Positions 9,451-17,779 of a stretch of 64,000 nt of DNA are shown here, piece by piece (the stretch's first letter is position 1; every line of letters begins with the position of its first letter). A model generated the notes under the pieces. That model saw only the letters and a program-made list of their open reading frames with translations, did not search any database and had not been told where the DNA came from. The translations under genes and the position numbers were made by a program. Source of the stretch: Verrucomicrobiaceae bacterium (GTDB taxonomy: Bacteria > Verrucomicrobiota > Verrucomicrobiia > Verrucomicrobiales > Verrucomicrobiaceae). The stretch spans positions 194,930 to 258,929 of the forward strand of contig JAIXYN010000006.1 in NCBI GenBank assembly GCA_027490195.1, given 5' to 3'.

Positions 9451-10583
9451 TTGGAAAATGCCTCGCAGTTAACTTGCCCAACTCCAAGAGCGGAGGGCGC
9501 GAAGCGCTCGGTGAAGTAGCGAACTGATCTTGCAAAGCCCTCCTTGACGGAATAGCGAGCACGCCATCCAAGTGCAATCAGACGATCCACATTGGGTACG
9601 CTGATAGATACCGGACTGGCCAAATAGCCGTCCTTGGGACTGGCCATTTGTTCGACGCCCAAATTCCATTCTGGAAACAAGGAAACCAAAGTTTCAGCCA
9701 GTTCCCCAATGCTGCAGACCGCAGCAGGGTTGCCAGCATTATAAGCTTCGCCGGGCTGGCCATTGAGCAAGATGGTGAAGAACGCTTTCACACCGTCACT
9801 AAGATAACAAAACGCACGCACTGCCCTACCATCGCTACGCATGACGATGTTGCGCCTGTTGACAATGTCGTTCACGAAATCGGCGTAAACACGGCCATCA
9901 TCCAACGCCATGCCAGGACCATACGTGTGAAATGGGCGGACGATAACACAAGGAATCTGGAACTGTTGCGCATAGCAGACCGCCAAGGTCTCGGCTGCTC
10001 TTTTGGCTTCTGCATAACAGGACCTAGGGTTCAAAATGTCAATGTATCCGTAGTCCGACTCGCAGGTGGGCGTCTTGTCCGGCTGCACCTGCCCATAAAC
10101 TTCACCGCTGCTGAAAAAGAGAAATCCTTCGCAGCCCCAAACCCGAGCGAGTTCGAGAAGGTGGCGAATCCCCATCAGGTTTGCAGTCATTGTGCCGACT
10201 GGATCGGGGCCGTAATACTTCGGGCTGGCCTGACTTGCTGCGTGAATGATAAAATCACAGCGCTGATTGACGGGAATGCCCTCCGAAACATTGCCAACTA
10301 AGAAAGACAAGTCGGATCGTCCTTCGTATGCAGCAAAACGAGCTTTGGCTTTGGCCAGATTCCGCACGAGGCAGATGATGCGACAGTCCATGCCAGCCAC
10401 TGAGTTCAGCCGAAGAAGTGTTTCGACCATGTACGAGGGCAGACACCCATTTCCCCCTGTGACCAGCACGGTCTTGCGGCGGAAACGCTGCCAATCAAGC
10501 GGGCAGGCCAGGATGTCTTCGAGATCCTCAGTAATGACGGGATGCATGCGATGGGAAAAGACTTTAATCAACCCAGTCAGCAA
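9447..10583 (-). CDS. NAD-dependent epimerase/dehydratase (extended SDR)
   Basis: 'VLVTGGNGCLPSYMVETLL', 'YAEAKRAAE' (YxxxK), 'FHTYGPGM'. Confidence 0.8.
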   Translation of the reverse strand: MLTGLIKVFSHRMHPVITEDLEDILACPLDWQRFRRKTVLVTGGNGCLPSYMVETLLRLNSVAGMDCRIICLVRNLAKAKARFAAYEGRSDLSFLVGNVSEGIPVNQRCDFIIHAASQASPKYYGPDPVGTMTANLMGIRHLLELARVWGCEGFLFFSSGEVYGQVQPDKTPTCESDYGYIDILNPRSCYAEAKRAAETLAVCYAQQFQIPCVIVRPFHTYGPGMALDDGRVYADFVNDIVNRRNIVMRSDGRAVRAFCYLSDGVKAFFTILLNGQPGEAYNAGNPAAVCSIGELAETLVSLFPEWNLGVEQMASPKDGYLASPVSISVPNVDRLIALGWRARYSVKEGFARSVRYFTERFAPSALGVGQVNCEAFSK

Positions 10584-11502
10584 GAAGCTCAGCGTGTTTC
10601 TCGAGATGGAGGAAGATGAAATTTGTGTCCTTTGTCTGTTCAGTTACAACAGGGCAAGCATGCAAGCGACTGCCGTCGATAATGAAACATCCATATCCCA
10701 GTTGCTGAAAGAAGTGGATGAGATCGTTCGGATGATAATCATATTTAGCGCTCCACTTGCGCAGCATTTCGGCGAAGACCGCCGGGCGATCACGCGCGAG
10801 AAGTTTTTCCGCGCCTCGAAACACGAGCAACTCTGCTCCTTCCACATCACATTTGATGAAGTCTGCCTTCACATCATTGGCCTGGGAGTAATCGTCCAGA
10901 CGAACAACCTCGCAGCGCACTTCCTTGACATCGGGTCCGTCGAGGATACGAGTCATGCCGGCTGCTGCCGAAAGGCTTGGATAGCTGTAGAAAATGATCT
11001 CCCCGCTCTTGTCCGAGAGTCCTAAATCAAGCGGACGCACACTCGTTACGCCATTCAATTCGAAATTCCTCTTTAGCGTCACATAGGTCTCTGGAATCGG
11101 TTCAAACGCAATTCCACTGATGCCTGGAAAATAATGAGCTAGAGCTAAGCTATAAAATCCAACATTTGCCCCAATATCAATGAAGCGTGCTGCAGAACCA
11201 CCTAATTTAAAAATGATGCGCCGAACTGCCTGAATTTCTTGATGCTCGTAATCATTAAAATTTAATGCTTCGAAAGGCGCACTTCGCATGTCACCCGGAG
11301 GACAGTACAGGGAAATACGAGGATCGTTGAATTCTGCCACGATTCCATCATGCCTTATTCTTATTTCCGCGATGTTTACATCCTTTAAAAATTCAGGATA
11401 AGAAAAAAGATACGCATATTCTGCGCTCATCGCCTCGATAAAGCGCGCCTTGTCTATCTGACCTGTTTGAAAGTCCTTTTTTATTTGGAGCAATTTGTTC
11501 AT
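10564..11502 (-). CDS. FkbM family methyltransferase
   Basis: 'ARFIDIGANVGFYSLALAHYFPG...DFIKCDVEGAELLVFRGA'. Confidence 0.85.
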   Translation of the reverse strand: MNKLLQIKKDFQTGQIDKARFIEAMSAEYAYLFSYPEFLKDVNIAEIRIRHDGIVAEFNDPRISLYCPPGDMRSAPFEALNFNDYEHQEIQAVRRIIFKLGGSAARFIDIGANVGFYSLALAHYFPGISGIAFEPIPETYVTLKRNFELNGVTSVRPLDLGLSDKSGEIIFYSYPSLSAAAGMTRILDGPDVKEVRCEVVRLDDYSQANDVKADFIKCDVEGAELLVFRGAEKLLARDRPAVFAEMLRKWSAKYDYHPNDLIHFFQQLGYGCFIIDGSRLHACPVVTEQTKDTNFIFLHLEKHAELLADWVD

Positions 11503-11507
11503 TGAAT

Positions 11508-13016
11508 CTAGGTAGAATGAGGCCTGACTTTGGCGAGGACAAAGTCGTGTATCACCGCAAGTTCATAGTCAAGCATTGATCTGGAAAGTCCTGGGTAGGT
11601 ACCGAGGAAGATGGCGGTGTTCATGATCTCGTCGGCCCCAGTGAGCGGGGCGGCGACGCGGAGGGCTTCGGGGCGGTCTTTTTGGAGCTGAACGAAGGCT
11701 GGCTGGCGGAGAAGGTTGCCGCCGAAGAGCATGCGATTGCCGATCTTCTTTTGATCGAGATGCCGGCCAAGATCGGTATGGGTGAAGGGGGCGTTCTGTT
11801 TGACTCGAATCATGAAGCCGAACCAGGAACAGTCCACGCGACAGCCCGTGTCGTCCCAAATGAATCCTTCCGGTGACCAGCCTGTGGCGTGAGTGGGAAG
11901 GGAGAACGTGATGAACTCTTCCAAGTCGGCAAGACCTGCGCGGAGGTAGTCCCAGTTTTGTTTGCGTGCCTCAATGAAGGCCGGAAGTTTTTTGAGCTGC
12001 TGGCGTCCGATGGCGGCTTGAGGGTCGAGTGGCTTTAAATTGTAGCCGAGGTGGCTGTAGATGTATTTGTGGTCGTAGCCCTTGGGGAGCTGGCCAAGCT
12101 GCCAGTCAAAGCGTTTGCCGCAGGTGTTGTCGATGCCTGAGGCGCACCAGCAATCTCGGCCCCAATCGCGGAAGCTTTCGGCATAGCTCTTGAGAGGTGG
12201 ACGGTGGACGATATTGACTGCCCCGCCCTCCCCCATGGTGAGGTGATGCGGAGGATAAAAAGACTGGGTGGAAATGTCTCCCCAAGTGCCAGTGTAGCGA
12301 GTGATGTGAGTGCCGTCCGCAGGGATGCCGGGGGAGTTTTCTTTGAAGCCAAGAGCGGCTGCGCGCCCGATCGGCATGGAGTAGGTGCAGCCGAGGGAGT
12401 CGCAGTTGTCCTCAATGAGCCAGAGGTCATGCTTGCGGCAAAACTCGATGACGGCAGCGAGGTCAAAGGGATTGCCCAAGGTGTGGGCCATCATGACGGC
12501 TTTGGTTTTGCCGGCGACGAAGGCGGCTTCGAGTTGCTCGACGCATGCGTTGCCTGTATTGGGGTCGTTGTCGATGAAGACTGGGACGGCACCGCACTGA
12601 ATGATGGGGGCTACGGTGGTGGGAAAGCCTGCCGCGACGGTGATGACTTCATCTCCGGGCTGGATGCGTTTGTGCGGTGGCAGTTTGTGCGTGGTGAGAG
12701 CAGCGAAAGCCACCAGATTGGCGGAAGAGCCGGAATTGACGAGCAGGGAGTGCTTGACGCCCAGGAAGCCGGCGAGCTCTTGCTCAAAGGCTGCCCCTTC
12801 AGGACCAAGGGTGAGCCAGAAGTCAAGCGTGGCACCGACGGCGGCTTCGACCTCATCTTCCGTGAAGACGCGGCCTGCATAGGGCACGGTGGTCTCTCCA
12901 GGAATGAAGGGGGCGGCGTTTTCGGCACCGGGACGATTGGCCGTGTGCATGAGTGCGGAGTACTCGCGCGTGAGCCGAAGGATTTCCTGTTTGAGGTCGG
13001 AAGGGGAACGTTTCAC
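11508..13016 (-). CDS. rfbH: CDP-6-deoxy-4-keto-D-glucose 3-dehydratase (E1-type, RfbH)
   Basis: PLP-fold DegT-like protein with 'FYPPHHLTMGEGGAVN' and Cys-rich 'CWCASGIDNTCGKRF'/'CRVDCSWFGF'; next to rfbG and rfbF. Confidence 0.92.
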   Translation of the reverse strand: MKRSPSDLKQEILRLTREYSALMHTANRPGAENAAPFIPGETTVPYAGRVFTEDEVEAAVGATLDFWLTLGPEGAAFEQELAGFLGVKHSLLVNSGSSANLVAFAALTTHKLPPHKRIQPGDEVITVAAGFPTTVAPIIQCGAVPVFIDNDPNTGNACVEQLEAAFVAGKTKAVMMAHTLGNPFDLAAVIEFCRKHDLWLIEDNCDSLGCTYSMPIGRAAALGFKENSPGIPADGTHITRYTGTWGDISTQSFYPPHHLTMGEGGAVNIVHRPPLKSYAESFRDWGRDCWCASGIDNTCGKRFDWQLGQLPKGYDHKYIYSHLGYNLKPLDPQAAIGRQQLKKLPAFIEARKQNWDYLRAGLADLEEFITFSLPTHATGWSPEGFIWDDTGCRVDCSWFGFMIRVKQNAPFTHTDLGRHLDQKKIGNRMLFGGNLLRQPAFVQLQKDRPEALRVAAPLTGADEIMNTAIFLGTYPGLSRSMLDYELAVIHDFVLAKVRPHST

Positions 13017-13025
13017 AAAAAAGAG

Positions 13026-14138
13026 TCAGGTGGCCCATGGGAGGCCAGCGTTAGTGGCGGCTGCCGTGAAATCAGCGATCTGTTGGGCGGTCAGAATGGG
13101 AGCACCAGCGGGATTGAGATGGATCTGGTGATACCACTCCACCGTGCGAGCGACGGTCTGCTCAAAATTCCAAACGGGCCGCCAACGGAGCAGGTGCCTG
13201 GCCTTGTCTGTGGCAAGATTGAGCAAGGTGGCTTCGTGAACGGCATGTGGGTCAGACTTGTCCTCCCAAGTACCGGGCCAGTGTTTGAGGGCTTCGTTAA
13301 CAACGTCTGCAACGCTGCGGTTAGAACTGAGAGAGGGGCCAAAATTAAAGGCGCTAGCAAGCTGATTGAGTTCAGGTGCTTTCTTTTCAGCGGCCTGGTG
13401 AATGGAGGCGGCGAGGTGCAGGTAGCCACTGAGGGGCTCCAGCACGTGCTGCCATGGACGTGTGGCCACTTTGTTGCGCACGGCTATAGACTCACCCCTT
13501 GCGAGAGCACGAATGCAATCAGGCATGATGCGATCCAGCGCCCAATCTCCACCGCCAATCACATTGCCTGCGCGCGCGGAAGCGAGGTGGACAACTGAGT
13601 CCGCGCCAGAGAAAAACGACCGTCGATAGGAGCTGATGGCGATCTCGGCAGCACCTTTGGACGCGCTGTAGGGATCATGCCCGCCTAGTGGATCCACCTC
13701 CCGGTAGCTATGCACCCACTCGCGGTTGTCATAACACTTGTCAGTGGAGATGCAAAGCACGGTGCATGGCCGGGCAGCCATGCGGACGGCCTCCATCACA
13801 TTCACTGTGCCCATCACATTGGTGGCGAATGTGTCCACCGGCTGTGCATAGGAAAGCCGAACCAGTGGCTGTGCAGCGAGGTGAAAGATAAAATGGGGCT
13901 GCGTTTTTTCGACCAAGCGGCTGACGAGGCCAGGATCGCGAATGTCGCCGATGTGATGGACAAGAAGAGCGGCGAGTTTGAGTTCTTCAAAGATTGCAGG
14001 CTGAGTGTTGGGCTCCAGCGCGAGACCAGTCACCTCAGCACCCAACGAGAGCAACCATTCAGCGAGCCAGCTGCCTTTAAAGCCTGTATGACCTGTAACC
14101 AGGACACGCTTGCCGCGATAGGTGTCAGCGAAATGCAT
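13026..14138 (-). CDS. rfbG: CDP-glucose 4,6-dehydratase
   Basis: 'KRVLVTGHTGFKGSWLAEWLLSLGAEVTGLALEP' is RfbG-typical; start moved to ATG at 14138 (MHFADTYRGKRV). Confidence 0.92.
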   Translation of the reverse strand: MHFADTYRGKRVLVTGHTGFKGSWLAEWLLSLGAEVTGLALEPNTQPAIFEELKLAALLVHHIGDIRDPGLVSRLVEKTQPHFIFHLAAQPLVRLSYAQPVDTFATNVMGTVNVMEAVRMAARPCTVLCISTDKCYDNREWVHSYREVDPLGGHDPYSASKGAAEIAISSYRRSFFSGADSVVHLASARAGNVIGGGDWALDRIMPDCIRALARGESIAVRNKVATRPWQHVLEPLSGYLHLAASIHQAAEKKAPELNQLASAFNFGPSLSSNRSVADVVNEALKHWPGTWEDKSDPHAVHEATLLNLATDKARHLLRWRPVWNFEQTVARTVEWYHQIHLNPAGAPILTAQQIADFTAAATNAGLPWAT

Positions 14139-14143
14139 AGGGA

Positions 14144-14926
14144 CTACCAGATTTTCCAGGGTGCCTTGCCTTGCGCCCATAGTTCGTTGAGGTGCTGCAT
14201 CTCTTGGTAGGTGTCCATCGGCTGCCAGAAGTCTTCATGGCGAAAGGCATTGAGCTGACCGTCACGGACAAGGTTATCGATGGGCTTCCGCTCGAGCATG
14301 ACTTCAGGGTCATCGCTGAGGTAGTCGAACATCTGGTGATTGCACACCATGTATCCCCCATTGACATAAGCCTCTTCATACTGCGGCTTTTCGTTGAACA
14401 TGTGAATGGTATTATCATTCTCGATGCGCAGGGAACCGAAGCGTCCGGCGGGGTGTACTGCGGTGAGGGTGCAAACCTTGCCCGAAGCATGATGCGCCGC
14501 AATGGAGGCGTTAATATCGATGTTGGAGACGCCATCCCCATAGGTGAGCAAAAACGGCTCGCCATCTGGGATGTAACGCTGAACGCGCTTCACGCGAGCG
14601 GAGGTCATCGTGTGTTCACCGGTTTCAGCGAGAGTTACGGACCAGTCTTTTGCATCATTTTTGTCATGAAATTGCAGCGCCGCATTTTGGCCGAGGTACA
14701 ACGTCACGTCGGAAGTGTTCCACAGATAGTTGCGAAAGTACTCCTTGATACATTCTCCCCTGTAGCCCAGGCAAATGATGAATTCCTTGTGCCCGTAGTG
14801 CGCGTAGGACTTCATGATGTGCCAGAGGATGGGCTGGCCGCCAATCGGGACCATCGGCTTCGGACGGAACTCGGTTTCCTCACGAAGACGGGTGCCTTTA
14901 CCACCACATAGGATAACAACCTTCAT
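14144..14926 (-). CDS. rfbF: Glucose-1-phosphate cytidylyltransferase
   Basis: 'MKVVILCGGKGTRLREETEFRPKPMVPIGGQPILWHIMKSYAHYGHKEFIICLGYRG'. Confidence 0.95.
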   Translation of the reverse strand: MKVVILCGGKGTRLREETEFRPKPMVPIGGQPILWHIMKSYAHYGHKEFIICLGYRGECIKEYFRNYLWNTSDVTLYLGQNAALQFHDKNDAKDWSVTLAETGEHTMTSARVKRVQRYIPDGEPFLLTYGDGVSNIDINASIAAHHASGKVCTLTAVHPAGRFGSLRIENDNTIHMFNEKPQYEEAYVNGGYMVCNHQMFDYLSDDPEVMLERKPIDNLVRDGQLNAFRHEDFWQPMDTYQEMQHLNELWAQGKAPWKIW

Positions 14927-14955
14927 ATTTTTAGAAGCCTAATTGGCAGTGGCGG

Positions 14956-15906
14956 CTAGTTTTTTGCTTCCTGCCGGTAAAATTCAAGAGTTTGGCGCAG
15001 CCCTTCCTCCCAGCCGACTTTCACTTCATAACCCAAGCAGGAACGAGCGGCGCTAATGTCTGCCAGGGAATGCAGCACGTCTCCTGCACGTGCCGGTTCA
15101 AACCGCGGCTGCAGTTGCTGGCCGGTCAGCTGGTTGATGTCTTTGACGAGGCGGAGCAGATCAATGGAATGACCGGCAGCCACATTGAAGACTTTGCCTG
15201 CGGCACGATCTGCGGGGGCCTCGGCTGCGAGCAGATTCGCGGAGACGGCATTGGCCACAAAGGTGAAATCGCGTGCCTGGCTTCCGTCACCAAAAATCAA
15301 CGGAGGCTTGCCCTCCAGCATGAAGGTGCAGAACTTAGCGATCACACCGGAATAGGGAGAATCGAAAGCCTGGCGAGGCCCGAAGATGTTGAAATAGCGC
15401 AAAGCCACGGCTTCAAAGCCATAGAGCTGATGAAAAAGCTGGCAGTAACGCTCTCCGCCGTATTTTTGCAGTGCGTAGGGAGAGAGCGGCTGCACTGGCA
15501 GACTTTCGTGTTTTTCAGGAACGTCGGCGTTTCCGTAGATAGAGGAAGAAGACGCAAACATCAAACGTTTCACGCCTGCGTCTCTGGCAGCGAGAAGCAC
15601 ATTCAGGGTGCCGTCGAGATTGTTCGCATGGGTCTCCTGCGGCTCGGCTACTGAACGCGGCACCGAAGCAAGCGCTCCCTGGTGAAATACCCAGTCGATG
15701 CCAGGCATCAGTTTTGCCAGAAGCGCCTGATCGCGTATGTCCCCCTCCACAAGTTCAATCTTGTCCCCTGGCTGTTTCCAATGAAGATTGGCGGGATTCC
15801 CGAGCGAAAGATTGTCCAACACAATGACTTCAGCACCTCTGCGACAGAGTGCCTCGGAAATGTGTGAGCCGATAAAACCTGCACCACCTGTGACGAGAGC
15901 TTTCAT
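14956..15906 (-). CDS. NAD-dependent epimerase (UDP-hexose 4-epimerase family)
   Basis: 'MKALVTGGAGFIGSHISEALCRRGAEVIVLDNLSLG', 'YALQKYGGERYCQLF'. Confidence 0.85.
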   Translation of the reverse strand: MKALVTGGAGFIGSHISEALCRRGAEVIVLDNLSLGNPANLHWKQPGDKIELVEGDIRDQALLAKLMPGIDWVFHQGALASVPRSVAEPQETHANNLDGTLNVLLAARDAGVKRLMFASSSSIYGNADVPEKHESLPVQPLSPYALQKYGGERYCQLFHQLYGFEAVALRYFNIFGPRQAFDSPYSGVIAKFCTFMLEGKPPLIFGDGSQARDFTFVANAVSANLLAAEAPADRAAGKVFNVAAGHSIDLLRLVKDINQLTGQQLQPRFEPARAGDVLHSLADISAARSCLGYEVKVGWEEGLRQTLEFYRQEAKN

Positions 15907-17198
15907 GCTTTAAAATAGTTTGATCTGCCTTTCATCAAGGCGCTGAGCGCATTGCGCGAATCCACCACCAGGCGTGCGTGCTCTGCGATGAGCGCGAAAT
16001 CCACGGCCTTGTGGTTCGTAGCCACAAGCACCAAATCGTAATCTGCCAGCGTTCCTGCCGCCAGGGCCACGCTGCTGCGTCCTGCGAAATGCGCATGCTC
16101 GCGTGAGGGGCGGATCACCGGCACATGCGGGTCATGGTAATGCACTTCCGCCCCCTGCTGCTCCAGCAGATCCCACAGGACATAGGCCGGGCTTTCACGG
16201 TCATCATCGACGTTGGACTTGTAGGCGATGCCAATCATAAGAATGCGGCTGGCGCGGATGGTCAGGTGCAGCGAGGCCAGGGCCTCCCCCACACGCTGTA
16301 TCACGTAGGCAGGCATGGCGGTGTTGACCTCGCCAGCGAGTTCGATGAAGCGCGTCTCCTGACCATATTCACGAGCTTTCCAAGTGAGGTAAAATGGATC
16401 GATCGGGATGCAATGGCCTCCGAGCCCAGGTCCGGGATAAAAGGGCATGAAACCAAAGGGCTTCGTCTTTGCCGCATCGATCACATCCCAGATGTCAATG
16501 CCCATTGCGGCATAGACGACCTTGAGTTCGTTGACCATGGCGATGTTCACCGCCCGGAAGATGTTTTCCGTCAGTTTCACCGCCTCCGCCACACGGCAGG
16601 ACTCCACCGGCACCAGTGTCTTGATCGCCCGGCCATAAACGCTCAGTGCGTGCTTCAGGCATTCAGGAGTGAATCCACCGACAATTTTGGGAATCACTGC
16701 AACATCACTCTGCGGATTGCCTGGGTCCTCACGCTCTGGCGAGAAGGCAAGGTGAAAATCCGTTCCCGCTTTGAGGTTGGAGCCCAATTCTAGCACCTCT
16801 CGCAGTTCGGTGTCTGTTGTCCCTGGGTAAGTGGTGGACTCCAAAACCACCAACTGGCCTTTCTGGAGATGGGGGGCAATAGCGCGACCGGTATTCAGCA
16901 CATAGCTGAGATCAGGTTCGCGGTGTTTAGCCAACGGGGTTGGTACGCAGATGATGATGGCCTCGCATTCGCAGATACGCGAAAAATCCGTGGTGGCGGA
17001 AAAGCGCCCAGCTTCGAGCTGGGCACGTATTGAGTCTGCTGAGATGTGCAGGATGTAGGTCTCTCCTGCTTCCAAGACTTTGATTTTGGAGGAATCAATG
17101 TCGAATCCAAGCACAGTACTGCCCATCCGGGCAAATTGGAGGCTCAAAGGCAGGCCCACGTAGCCCAAGCCGATGATGCCGATAGTGGATGACGTCAT
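15903..17198 (-). CDS. UDP-sugar 6-dehydrogenase (UDP-N-acetylhexosamine dehydrogenase-like)
   Basis: 'IGIIGLGYVGLPLSLQFARMGSTVLGFDID', 'FYPGPGLGGHCIPIDPFYL'. Confidence 0.88.
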   Translation of the reverse strand: MTSSTIGIIGLGYVGLPLSLQFARMGSTVLGFDIDSSKIKVLEAGETYILHISADSIRAQLEAGRFSATTDFSRICECEAIIICVPTPLAKHREPDLSYVLNTGRAIAPHLQKGQLVVLESTTYPGTTDTELREVLELGSNLKAGTDFHLAFSPEREDPGNPQSDVAVIPKIVGGFTPECLKHALSVYGRAIKTLVPVESCRVAEAVKLTENIFRAVNIAMVNELKVVYAAMGIDIWDVIDAAKTKPFGFMPFYPGPGLGGHCIPIDPFYLTWKAREYGQETRFIELAGEVNTAMPAYVIQRVGEALASLHLTIRASRILMIGIAYKSNVDDDRESPAYVLWDLLEQQGAEVHYHDPHVPVIRPSREHAHFAGRSSVALAAGTLADYDLVLVATNHKAVDFALIAEHARLVVDSRNALSALMKGRSNYFKA

Positions 17199-17338
17199 GT
17201 AGAAAGTCGGAGGTATGAGAAAATTGGATATGACGGCAAGTCAGAAGGCTTGCCAGAACTTTTTTCCCAAAAAGGTTCGCCACCTGACATTTTGAAGCGC
17301 TGACCGCCACACAAACATAGCACTTTTATTTTAAACGA

Positions 17339-17692
17339 ATGACCATAATAAAATCTAAATCGACGTCACCTCTTTTTTGTGTTCATCAAACAGGACGCTG
17401 CGAGGAAAATCGTCCCATAAAAAGTGATCTGAACCGTCAGAGATTCAATCTCAACAATGGCGCATCGTACATTTCTGAAGCCTCACTCGGTTGGGGCGGA
17501 CAGGAACAACGTGTCACGGCCGAATTGATCGGCTTTCGGCAACACGGCTGCTCAGTATCACTTATTGCACATCCGCAGAGCCAGATTTTTGAGCGTGCAC
17601 GGGCAGCAGGCATCAATTCCCATGCCTGCACTTTTGAACGCAGTCTGCTGCCACTAGACTGTCTGCGCTATTTCGCCCGCCAGGCTGGATGA
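17339..17692 (+). pseudogene. Truncated/degenerate N-terminal copy of the downstream GT4 glycosyltransferase
   Basis: 'SEASLGWGGQEQRVTAELIGFRQHGCSVSLIAHPQSQIFERARAAGI' aligns with 'SEASLGWGGQEHRILAEINGFRSRGSEVWLIAPAESQIFHRASQAGV' of 17780..18931, then stops. Confidence 0.75.
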
Positions 17693-17779
17693 GATGATCT
17701 ATCGCAGCCAGTGCCAGTGCTGGCAGTAACATCGCTTCAAAAAAGATTTGGCTCCATGCTGCTTGAGCAATAGAGCAGC

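Noticed and set aside
12204-13598. 464-aa plus-strand ORF opposite rfbH/rfbG
   Set aside because: Antisense shadow ORF typical of GC-rich DNA; low-complexity translation, and rfbH/rfbG are clear on the other strand.
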